Below are positions 8,358-17,537 of a stretch of DNA of 64,000 nucleotides, in pieces. Below the pieces are notes generated by a model. That model saw nothing but the letters and a program-made list of their open reading frames with translations, was not told where the DNA came from and did not search any database. The stretch is from Treponema bryantii (GTDB taxonomy: Bacteria > Spirochaetota > Spirochaetia > Treponematales > Treponemataceae). The stretch spans positions 54,466-118,465 of the forward strand of contig NZ_FORI01000009.1 of the NCBI RefSeq assembly GCF_900113965.1. The letters run 5' to 3'. The position numbers and the translations under genes were made by a program. Within the stretch, counting starts at the first letter, position 1; every line of letters starts with the position of its first letter.

Positions 8358-9287
8358 CTATTTTTTCTCGCTGATGAAAAGTCCGGTAATTGTAACCAGT
8401 GCTCCTATTCCACCAAGCAATGTGATTTTTTCACCCAGCACAAAGAAGGCAAAAATAATTGTTACTACAGGAATAAGATAAATCGCACAGTTTACTTTAA
8501 CAGTGCCAAGAATCTGGCAGGATTTATTCCAGATTGTAAAGCAGATGCCGTTAGCAACTACACCCAGGAACAAAAGATTTATCCAGTTCAAAGGATTTGA
8601 AAAACGAGCAGCGTTCAAAGCTTTATTAAAAGAGAAAAAGAAGGAAGTAGTTCCTGGATGCGAATTTGTATAGCCCCAGCTTCCAAGCGAAAGCGGAATC
8701 ATAATCAAAACAGAGAAAAAGAAAATTCGGCGGGAAACACCAACTGCTGAATAATTTCTTTTATTCAAAATTGAAACTATCATTGAATAAAAGCCCCAGC
8801 AGATTCCAGACATCAGCGCAAGAACATCTCCCTTAGGATTAAACTCAAGTGCTGTATTTCCATTAAAGCAGACAAGAGCAACTCCGCTAATGGAAATCAC
8901 AAAACCAATAATGAACCAGAATGAAAGATGTTTTTCCTTCAGAAAAATCTGACTGATGATTGCGGTAAAAAGCGGACAGATGCTTACGATGACACTTACG
9001 TTAGATGCGTTTGTATAATTGATTGCGATGTTTTCTGTAAGCTGATAAAGCACAACTCCGGTCAGAGCTGCGAGGGCAAACAGAATATTATCGCGCATTT
9101 CAATTTTCTCGAACTTTGGATGAATCACCCAGAGTCCGAGATAAGCAAAAATAAATCTATAAAAAAGAATTTCAAGTGAAGAAAAATCTCTGAGGAGATA
9201 CTTTGTACAGACAAAAGTAATTCCCCAGAAAAAGATAGATACGGCGGCGAGGATAATTCCCCACGCCTTCTGACTGTTTTTATTCAT
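8358..9287 (-). CDS. EamA/DMT-family transporter
   Basis: 309 residues from the ATG at 9287 (an earlier open frame overlaps the upstream gene). Ten hydrophobic helices are arranged as two EamA repeats: residues about 8-145 start with WGIILAAVSIFFWGITFV, and about 160-305 start with GDVLALMSGICWGFYS. These carriers export metabolites or amino acids across the inner membrane; the substrate cannot be assigned. The gene starts 11 bases after the alcohol dehydrogenase stop, so both are probably cotranscribed. Confidence 0.85.
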   Translation of the reverse strand: MNKNSQKAWGIILAAVSIFFWGITFVCTKYLLRDFSSLEILFYRFIFAYLGLWVIHPKFEKIEMRDNILFALAALTGVVLYQLTENIAINYTNASNVSVIVSICPLFTAIISQIFLKEKHLSFWFIIGFVISISGVALVCFNGNTALEFNPKGDVLALMSGICWGFYSMIVSILNKRNYSAVGVSRRIFFFSVLIMIPLSLGSWGYTNSHPGTTSFFFSFNKALNAARFSNPLNWINLLFLGVVANGICFTIWNKSCQILGTVKVNCAIYLIPVVTIIFAFFVLGEKITLLGGIGALVTITGLFISEKK

Positions 9288-9298
9288 AATGAAAGACT

Positions 9299-10486
9299 TT
9301 AATCTTTTCTGCTCATTTTGTAAATTGCCAGCATATCTTCTTCGTGTAAAAGTTTTGCTGAACCTTTTGCTCCGTTTACACCGACAGCACATTTATGAGC
9401 CATAAGAGCAAGGTCTTCATCAGTTGCATTTACACCAAGTTCCTTAAGGTTTGTCGGCATGTTGATTTCGCGATAGAAATCTTCCATTGCTTCAATTCCC
9501 TTAAGAGCAATTTCTTCATCTGTACCGGCGTTGGCAGGAACACCCATTACATTGATTGCATAGCGCTTAAAGCGTGGAAGGCAGTCTTTATAAACATAGC
9601 GTGCCCAGCTTCCCCAGATTGCTGCAAGACCTGCTCCGTGCGCAACATCATAAAGTCCGCCAAGCTCGTGCTCAAGCTTGTGAGTCATCCAGTCGCCACC
9701 GTCATTTCCACAGCCTGTAAGACCGTTGTGAGAAAGGCTTCCGGCCCACATTACTTCAGCACGTGCTTCATAATTATTCGGGTCTTTTACAAGAATCTTT
9801 GCCTGCTCTTTTACTGTACGCAAAAGAGCTTCTGCCATAGAATCTGTAAGCTCCATATTTCCACCGTTTGTAAAATAGCGTTCCATTGTATGCATCATGA
9901 TATCTGTACAACCGCAGGCTGTCTGATAATCAGGGAGTGTCATTGTAAGATCAGGATTGAGGATGGCAAACTTTGGACGTCCGTAGTCGCTTGAATAACC
10001 GCGCTTTACAAGTCCCTCTTCCTTTGTGATTACTGATGAATCACTCATCTCACTACCAGTAGCCGCAAGTGTCAGAATTACACCGAGAGGCATGCTTGCC
10101 TTAGCCTGCTTTTTATAATCATATAAATCCCAGACATCTCCATCGTTCATAACGCCATAGCCGATAGCTTTCGCAGAGTCAATTGCACTCCCCCCGCCTA
10201 CAGCAAGAAGAAAATCAATTCCCTCTTTTTTACAAAGTTCGATTCCTTCATAAACAAGGCTCAAACGCGGATTTGGAACAGCACCTCCTAGTTTTACATA
10301 AGGAATGCCGGCCTTGTCGAGCTGGTCAGTTACCTTCTGCATAAGGCCTGAACGAATAACGCTTCCTCCGCCATAATGAATCAAAACCTTTTTACCGCCA
10401 AACTCCTGAATGAGCTGGGCAACCTTGTCTTCTGCGTTCTTACCGAACATCACCTTTGTTGGTGTAAAATATTTGAAATCGAACAT
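9299..10486 (-). CDS. Iron-containing alcohol dehydrogenase, BDH/YqhD group
   Basis: 395 residues, the normal length. The cofactor region shows GGGSAIDSAK (near 98-107) and TGSEMSDSSV. Metal ligands are seen in DIMMHTMERYF and in HELGGLYDVAHGAGLA, which supply the Asp and His residues of the family. The group reduces aldehydes such as butyraldehyde to alcohols with NAD(P)H during fermentation. The ATG has GGAGG seven bases upstream. It probably heads a two-gene operon with the DMT carrier. Confidence 0.9.
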   Translation of the reverse strand: MFDFKYFTPTKVMFGKNAEDKVAQLIQEFGGKKVLIHYGGGSVIRSGLMQKVTDQLDKAGIPYVKLGGAVPNPRLSLVYEGIELCKKEGIDFLLAVGGGSAIDSAKAIGYGVMNDGDVWDLYDYKKQAKASMPLGVILTLAATGSEMSDSSVITKEEGLVKRGYSSDYGRPKFAILNPDLTMTLPDYQTACGCTDIMMHTMERYFTNGGNMELTDSMAEALLRTVKEQAKILVKDPNNYEARAEVMWAGSLSHNGLTGCGNDGGDWMTHKLEHELGGLYDVAHGAGLAAIWGSWARYVYKDCLPRFKRYAINVMGVPANAGTDEEIALKGIEAMEDFYREINMPTNLKELGVNATDEDLALMAHKCAVGVNGAKGSAKLLHEEDMLAIYKMSRKD

Positions 10487-10553
10487 ATTTCCTCCATCTG
10501 GATTTATAGCATATTATATTTTTTCCTGCCTGGGACGGGGCACAGCAAAAGTT

Positions 10554-11531
10554 TTAAAACTTTGGAAGTTCATCAAGAGTAATTATTCTGTCGCTGTTAA
10601 ATACGTTCTTAAGATTTTCAGAATTGTTGTCTGTGAGCCAGGTGGTGTGCCAGATCATAAACCAGGACCAGTAAGTGCCGTCTTTTTCAAAACGTTCTAC
10701 AGACGGAACCATTCCACATTCGTGGAAGGCCATTGGCTTTGAAGTAAGTTTTGCAAGCTTGTTCCAGGCACCCTTATTTGTTGACTTATCGTAATTGTCC
10801 GAGCCGACAATATCTACATATTCATCACCAGGGTACCAGCCCTTGCTCACCCACTCGGTGTAGCCCAGCACCCAAATCAGATTATCAAGCTGATATTCAT
10901 TCGTAAACTTTTCATACATCAGACGCCAGAGTTTGATAAAGTTTTCTGATCCACCCTTACCCCACCAGAACCAGCGTCCGTCAAATTCGTGGAAGGGTCT
11001 CCAGAGCACAGGCACGTTCTGGTCGCGCAGGTACTGAAGAGTTTTTGCTGCGCGATCCCAGCTGTTCATCAGAGTGTTATATTCTTCTGTTCCCGGAGTC
11101 AAAAGCTTTTTAAAATCCGGGTGTTCTTTTTTCGATTCATTGTATCCACTGATTTCTACACCAGTATGCCAGCAGATTGTAACAAGGCCGCCCTTTCTGT
11201 CCCATTCAATTGCGCGCTCAGCAACACCGTCAAAATCGTTGCTTATAAAATCAAGGCCGCGCATTGCAGGAAGCCTTCCGGTCACGTTCTGAAGGTAGTC
11301 CATCTCATAATCCGGCGTCCCCATCCAGGTAGATTCCTGCTGAGCAGAAATAATCGTAGTTCCAAAATTGTCGCGGATATAATTGAACACCGCAGTTGTC
11401 TTTGCGTTGCGCCCCTTCAATTCCAGTCTGCTCACATTAGGAGCAGCTGCAGTAACCTTAGTGCTTCTGCAAGAAGAGAAAATCAAAAACGCAGGTAAAA
11501 TAATTGCCATAAATCTTTTTCCCATTTTCAT
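10554..11531 (-). CDS. Secreted GH26 beta-mannanase lipoprotein
   Basis: 325 residues. A signal peptide with lipobox FSSC (Cys about 21) predicts an outer-leaflet or periplasmic lipoprotein. The GH26 domain follows: the acid/base Glu lies in WRPFHEFDGRWFWW near residue 180, and the nucleophile Glu in AFHECG near 270. Family members cut beta-1,4-mannan and galactomannan. The two Met codons at the start (M1 and M3) cannot be separated, and no strong ribosome site is visible for either. A secreted GH43 gene lies upstream on the same strand, fitting a plant cell-wall degradation cluster. Confidence 0.9.
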   Translation of the reverse strand: MKMGKRFMAIILPAFLIFSSCRSTKVTAAAPNVSRLELKGRNAKTTAVFNYIRDNFGTTIISAQQESTWMGTPDYEMDYLQNVTGRLPAMRGLDFISNDFDGVAERAIEWDRKGGLVTICWHTGVEISGYNESKKEHPDFKKLLTPGTEEYNTLMNSWDRAAKTLQYLRDQNVPVLWRPFHEFDGRWFWWGKGGSENFIKLWRLMYEKFTNEYQLDNLIWVLGYTEWVSKGWYPGDEYVDIVGSDNYDKSTNKGAWNKLAKLTSKPMAFHECGMVPSVERFEKDGTYWSWFMIWHTTWLTDNNSENLKNVFNSDRIITLDELPKF

Positions 11532-11601
11532 TCTAAGTAATTATTTTACCTGCAGATTTGTTAAATTACATCAGAAAAAAATCTTAAATATCAGCTTTTT
11601 A

Positions 11602-11808
11602 CTAACGGTATCTGATAAAATAATAAATAACGTAGGCCCAGCCGAACATTCCGTGAATTATTGCCCACAATATTGACTTCCAGGTTACAAAACTGATTAC
11701 CATTGCAAGTGCAGAACCAAATGAAACGCCCTTTTCCACGGTGCGCTTTACAATCCTTTTAGAACCATCTGGTCTGATTTCTGTTTCTTCAATAATTTCC
11801 TCAGCCAT
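11602..11808 (-). CDS. Small membrane protein
   Basis: 68 residues. A charged N-terminus (MAEEIIEETEIRPDGSKR, then KR) of about 28 residues is followed by one or two hydrophobic helices to the end (FGSALAMVISFV and ILWAIIHGMFGWAYVIYYFI). GCGGAGG sits eight bases before the ATG, so it is very likely translated. I do not know a function. It stands alone between the GH26 and GH43 genes. Confidence 0.75.
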   Translation of the reverse strand: MAEEIIEETEIRPDGSKRIVKRTVEKGVSFGSALAMVISFVTWKSILWAIIHGMFGWAYVIYYFIRYR

Positions 11809-11937
11809 AGTTTTTCCTCCGCAAGCCGGTATTTCTGATAATCATTTTAACATGATTTTCTTCAACACGGAAAACGGAGGAACACGAAATGTCAAAAATC
11901 GTACGTGAAATGTAAACTCCACAAAACGCCTATTCTA

Positions 11938-12954
11938 TCATTTTACTGCACTTACACCGTCGCACTTGCTGATTGTAGTAATTGATCCATCATCGTTATA
12001 TTTAAACTCTGCGACACAAACACTGCGATGGAACAAACTACCGCCCGGTAGTTCATCTGTATGATAGAACAAATATGAGTGTCCCTTAAAATCTGCAATT
12101 CCAGGATGATTTGTAAAACAAGGTCCCTCTTCCATTAAAACTCCACCATACTCCCAAGGACCGCGCGCAGTCTTAGCTGTTGAATATGCAAGATGCTCAT
12201 TACGTTTTTCGCCTTCTGCAAATGCCGCATAAACCATATAGTAAAGACCGTTGCGTTTATAAAACCATGGCCCTTCACCATAAGTTGTACCGGTATTATG
12301 ACTTCCCTTTGCAAAAGATTTTTCTGTCATTGGAACTTTCACTACGCCAGTTTTTTTATCATAAGAAATCATATCTTCATTTAAAAGTACATAACGCAAT
12401 TCAGGATTTCCAAAATACAAATAAGCCTGTCCGTCATCATCAATAAAAACTGTTGGATCAATATCGTTCCAATCACCCTCATCTACAAGAGGTTTACCGA
12501 TATCCTTAAAAGGTCCTGCAGGATTATCCGAAACGCCTACAGCAATTGCCATGCCGCCGTTCTTCTTATGAACCGGGCAATACAAATAAAACTTTCCGTT
12601 TCTCTCAATTGCCTGTGGAGCCCACGCTCTGTCATCTGCCCATTCAATATCATCCAGAGAAAAAATCTTACCGTGGTCTGTCCAGTTCACCATGTCTTTT
12701 GTAGAAAAACATCTCCAGTCATACATTGTGTAAAAATTGTTTACAAGCTTGTCTTCATCGTGGGTTGTATAAAGATAAAGTGTATCCCCGTAAACCATTG
12801 GGGCTGGGTCTGCTGTATAAATATTCTTGATAATCGGATTTTTGTGAAAGTCTTTTCCTTCAGTCTGTTCGCTCATTTTTTTTACTCCTAAATTTTGTGA
12901 TGATGCCAGTGTACTTATAAACACCACCGCAAATGCAATTATATTTTTTTTCAT
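11938..12954 (-). CDS. GH43 family glycosidase, probably secreted
   Basis: 338 residues. Residues 1-19 look like a signal peptide (MKKN, hydrophobic core, ASSQ). The five-bladed GH43 propeller shows the three acids: Asp49 in TADPAPMVYG, Asp in NDIDPTVFIDDDG and Glu in TTYGEGPWF. Activities in this family are beta-xylosidase or alpha-arabinofuranosidase. Oddity: Met27 has a good ribosome site (TAGGAGT) seven bases upstream, whereas Met1 has none. A cytoplasmic form starting at 12876 is therefore possible. Confidence 0.88.
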   Translation of the reverse strand: MKKNIIAFAVVFISTLASSQNLGVKKMSEQTEGKDFHKNPIIKNIYTADPAPMVYGDTLYLYTTHDEDKLVNNFYTMYDWRCFSTKDMVNWTDHGKIFSLDDIEWADDRAWAPQAIERNGKFYLYCPVHKKNGGMAIAVGVSDNPAGPFKDIGKPLVDEGDWNDIDPTVFIDDDGQAYLYFGNPELRYVLLNEDMISYDKKTGVVKVPMTEKSFAKGSHNTGTTYGEGPWFYKRNGLYYMVYAAFAEGEKRNEHLAYSTAKTARGPWEYGGVLMEEGPCFTNHPGIADFKGHSYLFYHTDELPGGSLFHRSVCVAEFKYNDDGSITTISKCDGVSAVK

Positions 12955-12984
12955 TGGATAAATAATACTCTACACGTTTTAAAT

Positions 12985-13022
12985 TTGCAATTACATCGAT
13001 GTTGTGATAGTATTACTATCAC
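12985..13022 (+). promoter_or_regulatory. galT promoter with overlapping palindromic operator
   Basis: TTGCAA (12985-12990), a 17-base spacer and TAGTAT (13008-13013). The palindrome GTGATAGTA-T-TACTATCAC (13004-13022, perfect 9-bp arms) covers the -10 and start site. The expected start is 13020, four bases before the ATG; there is no Shine-Dalgarno site. Confidence 0.7.
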
Positions 13023-13023
13023 T

Positions 13024-14544
13024 ATGAATGTAATAGACAATATCAACAGACTCGCCGCTTACGGACTCAAAAGCGGACTTATTGAGAAAGAAGATTTGAT
13101 TTTTGTGAAAAACCAGCTCCTCGCTGCCCTCAACATTGATGGTTTTGATTCTCCAGAACAGGCAGCAGCTCTACCGGAAGTAGAGATTTCTGACCTGGAA
13201 GATATTCTTAAAAATCTTCTTGATTATGCAGTTGAACACAATCTGACTCAGGGTGATGGTATTGCAGCCCGAGATCTTTTTGACACAAAGCTCATGTCTC
13301 TTATGACAGACAGACCTTCTAACATCAGAGCAAAATTCAATGAGCTTTATAAAAGATCTCCAAAGGAAGCAACAGACTGGTTCTATAAGTTCAGTCAGGA
13401 TACAGACTACATCCGACGCTACAGAATTTGCCGCGATGTAAAATGGGTCAGCAAAACTGAATACGGCGACATGGATATTACAATCAATCTTTCTAAGCCG
13501 GAAAAAGATCCAAAGGCAATTGCAGCCGCTAAGAATGCAAAGACTGTTGGTTACCCAAGCTGCCTCTTGTGTAAAGAAAACGAAGGCTATGCAGGCCGCC
13601 TTAATCACCCGGCCCGCAACAATCATAGAATTATTCCGCTCGAACTTGCAGGAGAAGCATGGGGCTTCCAGTATTCTCCATACGTTTATTACAACGAGCA
13701 CTGTATTGTTTTTAATCAGGAACACTCTCCAATGTGCATTTCAAGAAAGACCTTTGAACGTCTTCTTGATTTTACAACACAGTTCCCACACTACACTCTC
13801 GGAAGCAATGCAGACCTTCCAATCGTAGGCGGTTCAATTCTTACACACGATCATTTCCAGGGTGGTGCTTATAACTTCCCAATGGCAAAGGCACCGATTC
13901 GCAAGCAGATTACAATTAAAGGCTTTGAAGATGTAGAGGCTGGAATTGTAAAATGGCCTATGTCTGTTCTCCGCATTAAGAGCGCAGATAAGAACCGTCT
14001 TGTTGAACTTGCAGATCACGTACTCAACACCTGGCGAAGCTACACAGATGAAGCAGCCTTTATCTTTGCAGAAACAGATGGTGAAAAGCACAACACCCTG
14101 AATCCAATTGTTCGCCGCCGCGGTGACCTTTACGAGATGGATCTTGTTCTCCGCAACAACATTACAACAGAAGAACATCCGCTTGGTGTTTACCATCCTC
14201 ATGCAGAACTTCATCACATCAAAAAGGAAAACATTGGTCTGATTGAAGTTATGGGACTCGCAATTCTTCCTGGCCGCCTTAAGACAGAATTCAAAGACCT
14301 TGCACAGGCTATGATTCAGAACAAGGATATCAGTAAGGATGAAGTTCTTGGAAAGCACGCAGACTGGACAAATGAGCTTAAAGAAAAGTACGGTTCGTTT
14401 GCAGAAAAATCAGAAGAAGAAACAATTGATATTCTGAAAAAAGAAACCGGTATTGTTTTCAGTAAGGTACTGGAACACGCCGGCGTTTACAAATGCAATG
14501 AGGAAGGCCTCAAAGCATTTGAAAGATTTATTGCAGCATTATAG
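13024..14544 (+). CDS. galT: Galactose-1-phosphate uridylyltransferase, class II
   Basis: 506 residues, the length of the class II (Gram-positive type) enzyme. It exchanges UDP between UDP-glucose and galactose-1-phosphate in the Leloir pathway. The active-site segment HDHFQGG is at about 275-281, where the second His carries the uridylyl intermediate. The helical N-terminal domain (1-170) and the CLLCKENEG segment are also typical. The ATG at 13024 is used because an earlier in-frame start lies upstream of the promoter. No galK or galE is adjacent. The last six bases overlap the convergent GGDEF/EAL gene. Confidence 0.93.
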   Translation: MNVIDNINRLAAYGLKSGLIEKEDLIFVKNQLLAALNIDGFDSPEQAAALPEVEISDLEDILKNLLDYAVEHNLTQGDGIAARDLFDTKLMSLMTDRPSNIRAKFNELYKRSPKEATDWFYKFSQDTDYIRRYRICRDVKWVSKTEYGDMDITINLSKPEKDPKAIAAAKNAKTVGYPSCLLCKENEGYAGRLNHPARNNHRIIPLELAGEAWGFQYSPYVYYNEHCIVFNQEHSPMCISRKTFERLLDFTTQFPHYTLGSNADLPIVGGSILTHDHFQGGAYNFPMAKAPIRKQITIKGFEDVEAGIVKWPMSVLRIKSADKNRLVELADHVLNTWRSYTDEAAFIFAETDGEKHNTLNPIVRRRGDLYEMDLVLRNNITTEEHPLGVYHPHAELHHIKKENIGLIEVMGLAILPGRLKTEFKDLAQAMIQNKDISKDEVLGKHADWTNELKEKYGSFAEKSEEETIDILKKETGIVFSKVLEHAGVYKCNEEGLKAFERFIAAL

Positions 14545-16332
14545 ATACTTTTTGTCATATTCATCAATAGGAATTGGTTTGCTGTAATAGTAGCCCTGAA
14601 TTACCTCGCAGCCAAGATCGCGGAGTCTGTCTACCTGAGGCTTGCTTTCTGCACCCTCCGCAAGACAGGTAAAGCCAAGTTCTTTTGCGAGAGTAATAAT
14701 ATGCTTAACAACAATAATGTCTTCTTCACGTTCACTTGCAGTAGAAACATTATCAACAAAACTCTTATCAATCTTAAGAGTATCAAGCGGCATTTTTGTA
14801 AGAAGAGAAAGAGAGGAATAGCCGGTTCCAAAATCGTCCATTGAAATCTTATAACCTGCCGCCCGTAGTTCTTCGAGCACGTTTATCATATGATCGGTAT
14901 TGTCATAACCCGCACTCTCAGTAAGTTCAAAATCAATGATGTTGTGATCAATGCCATACTCATCAACAATCGAACTCAGGTGCGAAATTAAATCTTTATC
15001 ATACATGCGGTTACGCGAAAGGTTTATAGAAACCGGGTACAGTTTCTTACCTTCACTCTTCCAGCGGGCAAGAGCCTCACACACTTTTTTCAAAACTATG
15101 TCATCAATTTTTCCGATTGAACCGTCTTTTTCAAAGAATGGAATAAAACGGCCCGGTGACAAAAACTCTTTGTTTTTATAATTCCAGCGAATCAGCGCTT
15201 CTGCACCTTTCAGCACTTCCTTATGAATATCAAACTTTGGCTGAAGGTAAACTACAAACTCATCATTTTCAATTGCAGTTTCCACATAAGCCTTAATGTA
15301 ATTTCCCCAGGAAATGTCGTTGTGCATTTTATCTGAGTAAGTAATGATTTCAGTTTTATTATGATTCTGTCCTAGAGCCTGAGCCATTTTTCCGGCATCG
15401 GCAACGCGGTTTCCAAGAGACATTGCTTTCTGCATTGGAACAAAACCACATCTGTAAAAAATCTTGTAATTAGGATCTTCTGGTAAGTGTGAAAGTCTAT
15501 CGAAAAACTTCTGAAGCTTTTCGATAGTTTCTTCCTCAGGCATATCCTTAATCATCATTGCAAAATTGTCGTTGTGGCAGCGGGCACTTTCATAAACAAA
15601 ATCTGCATTGTTCATTGCTTCAACCACATTACACAAAACGCGGTTTGCGGCAATATGACCATACACCTCATTTATTACACGAAACTCTTTAATATCAAAA
15701 TGCACAAAGGCATAATCTGTAATTCCTTTGTTCTGCGGCATTTCAAGAAAAGCCACAAGATGGTTCCAGTTATAATGCCCGGTGATTGAATCATAAAAAG
15801 CAAGATTGTAAAGTCTGTTTTTATCAAGCGACTGAGGATCTTTATTTATTACATACTGAGCACTGTCTTTTTCAAGAGTTCCTTCATAAAGGATTCTCAT
15901 TTTTTTGAAATCTGAAAAAACTTCAATAATGTTTGGATTATCCTGAATTGAAAAATCAGAATACAATCTGTGAGCATCATCATCTTTTGCAATTGAATCA
16001 AAAACGCCCTGAATAAAGCCCTTTGTAATTTTTATCTCTTCATCAAGTTCTACGGAATAAAAAAACTTTTCTTCAAGCTCAATAGATTTCAATTCTGAAG
16101 GATAGCTTATTCTGGAATCATTTATTCTGTATTCAATACCAATGACTTCCTTTTCAAAAGAGTGAATTAAAAACACTCCAGGAATATCATAAGTTCCAAA
16201 AGCATTAACATAAGGCTTAAGTGCTTCCGGCATAATTCCTTTATAATAATCTGAGATTTCTTCTTCGGTTGGAATAATATAATAAAGAATTCTTTTTGGT
16301 TTATAGAGCTGGTTCAGTTTATTTATAAACAT
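14539..16332 (-). CDS. GGDEF-EAL protein: degenerate cyclase, intact phosphodiesterase
   Basis: 597 residues from the ATG at 16332 (GGGAG five bases before it; the Met four codons earlier has none). Residues about 1-165 are an uncharacterised N-terminal part without membrane helices. The GGDEF fold (about 180-325) has HNDNF in place of GGDEF, so no cyclase activity is expected. The EAL domain (about 345-590) keeps EALIRW, NLS, ELTES, DDFGTGYSSL, DKSFV and EGAE, all the usual metal and catalytic groups. The expected role is c-di-GMP hydrolysis with the cyclase fold as a sensor or dimer module. Confidence 0.92.
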   Translation of the reverse strand: MFINKLNQLYKPKRILYYIIPTEEEISDYYKGIMPEALKPYVNAFGTYDIPGVFLIHSFEKEVIGIEYRINDSRISYPSELKSIELEEKFFYSVELDEEIKITKGFIQGVFDSIAKDDDAHRLYSDFSIQDNPNIIEVFSDFKKMRILYEGTLEKDSAQYVINKDPQSLDKNRLYNLAFYDSITGHYNWNHLVAFLEMPQNKGITDYAFVHFDIKEFRVINEVYGHIAANRVLCNVVEAMNNADFVYESARCHNDNFAMMIKDMPEEETIEKLQKFFDRLSHLPEDPNYKIFYRCGFVPMQKAMSLGNRVADAGKMAQALGQNHNKTEIITYSDKMHNDISWGNYIKAYVETAIENDEFVVYLQPKFDIHKEVLKGAEALIRWNYKNKEFLSPGRFIPFFEKDGSIGKIDDIVLKKVCEALARWKSEGKKLYPVSINLSRNRMYDKDLISHLSSIVDEYGIDHNIIDFELTESAGYDNTDHMINVLEELRAAGYKISMDDFGTGYSSLSLLTKMPLDTLKIDKSFVDNVSTASEREEDIIVVKHIITLAKELGFTCLAEGAESKPQVDRLRDLGCEVIQGYYYSKPIPIDEYDKKYL

Positions 16333-16447
16333 AAAATCTCCCAAACGCTGCGTAGCAAATCAACATTTTGTTATATAACAATTATTAATACTATAATATC
16401 ACAGATTTGAGTAATGTGAAAAATTATTTAAGGTTATTTGTGTTTAA

Positions 16448-16927
16448 TTATTTGCGGCGTATATAAACAGTGCGGGTAAATTTAATTTCATCACCAAGAG
16501 TTTCACCAACACTCTTTTCAAAATCAGCTTCATTGAATTGCGGGAAAAATACATCACCGTCTTCAACTACTAACTGCACTTCTGTAATATACATCACATC
16601 AACATAAGGAAGGGCTTCTTTATAAATGCCATAGCCGCCGGCAATAAAAACATCCCGGCCGTCTTTAGCCGCAAGCTCCAGGGCTTCTTTTACAGAGCCA
16701 GCAGTTTCAAGATTTTCACCTTTGAATTGTTTTGTTTTGGAAACAACAATTGTTTTTCGGTTTGGGAGAGGATGTCCTATTTCTTCATAAGACTTACGTC
16801 CCATAATAACAATATTTCCGGTAGTCAGTTCCTTGAACTGTTTCTGCTCCCCTTCTATTTTCCAGGGGATTCTTCCGTTTTTTCCGATTACATTATTAAT
16901 TGAACGAGCTACTATTAATCCAGTCAT
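16448..16927 (-). CDS. folA: Dihydrofolate reductase
   Basis: 159 residues, standard length. Visible are LIVARSINNVIGKNGRIPW, a Glu (in WKIEGE) at the position of the substrate-protonating acid, GNIVIMGRKSYEEIG for NADPH, and FIAGGYGIYKEAL. It reduces dihydrofolate to tetrahydrofolate. The ATG at 16927 follows only ten bases after the T-run of a terminator and has no ribosome site. Expression may depend on read-through, or on a promoter I cannot see. Confidence 0.93.
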   Translation of the reverse strand: MTGLIVARSINNVIGKNGRIPWKIEGEQKQFKELTTGNIVIMGRKSYEEIGHPLPNRKTIVVSKTKQFKGENLETAGSVKEALELAAKDGRDVFIAGGYGIYKEALPYVDVMYITEVQLVVEDGDVFFPQFNEADFEKSVGETLGDEIKFTRTVYIRRK

Positions 16928-16936
16928 AATCAAAAT

Positions 16937-16977
16937 AAAAAAAGCGTTGCGCCAGAAAATCAGACACAACGCTTTTT
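16937..16977 (-). terminator. Intrinsic terminator after the DUF2147 gene
   Basis: AAAAAGCGTTG (16939-16949) and CAACGCTTTTT (16967-16977) form an 11-bp stem; read on the minus strand it ends in a run of T. It separates the DUF2147 gene from folA. Confidence 0.8.
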
Positions 16978-16991
16978 GGTTTAATCAGATA

Positions 16992-17492
16992 TTATCTGAG
17001 ACCACTTGCCTCAGCTTCTGTTGCACCCTTCCAGAACTGGCTGCGTCCGAAAGGACCAACTTTACCGCGCATTTCAAGAGTGTCTACCTTGTATTTCTTT
17101 CCGTCTGCTTTGTGGAAAGTAATTTCGCAGGCATATCGTTTTCCGTCACCCGGATCAATGATATATCCGCCAGACCACTTACCTTCAGCTGTCTTTGACA
17201 AATCCCAAATCCATGTTGTTCCGACAGAACGCAAAGTACCAACATCAACACCATTCATAAAGTTGTCGTAATGCTTACCCTTTCCGCCATCAGCAATCTG
17301 ATCCTGTGGTAAATCTGCAAGTGAAAGAATTTTTCCGCTGAGCTTTCCACCCTCCTGCCAGATCTGCCATCCGGCTGTTGGCTGGTTAGTCTTTTCATCA
17401 ACACTAATCCAGAAACCTTCTGCAGGATCTGCTGCAAAACACATTGTTCCAATTAAAAGAACAGCTGCAAATAAAGCAATAATTTTCTTCAT
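16992..17492 (-). CDS. Exported DUF2147 protein
   Basis: 166 residues. A signal peptide ends near AAD (residue 22, MCFAAD). The mature part shows EGFWISVDEKTNQPTAG, a W-rich middle (TTWIWDLSK) and RGKVGPFGRSQFW at the end, matching the small beta-barrel-like DUF2147 family of exported proteins. The function of the family is not established. The start has TAGGAGA seven bases upstream. It lies 45 bases downstream of purN and ends in a strong terminator. Confidence 0.85.
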   Translation of the reverse strand: MKKIIALFAAVLLIGTMCFAADPAEGFWISVDEKTNQPTAGWQIWQEGGKLSGKILSLADLPQDQIADGGKGKHYDNFMNGVDVGTLRSVGTTWIWDLSKTAEGKWSGGYIIDPGDGKRYACEITFHKADGKKYKVDTLEMRGKVGPFGRSQFWKGATEAEASGLR

Positions 17493-17537
17493 TTCAATCT
17501 CCTAGAAAAAAATATATTGTTAATTGTAGCACAGGTT

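Noticed and set aside
9395..9994. 199-codon plus-strand frame
   Set aside because: Cys/Ile-rich shadow of the alcohol dehydrogenase gene.
13171..14358. Long minus-strand frames across galT
   Set aside because: Composition rich in Cys, Phe and Ile, no ribosome site; galT on the other strand is complete.
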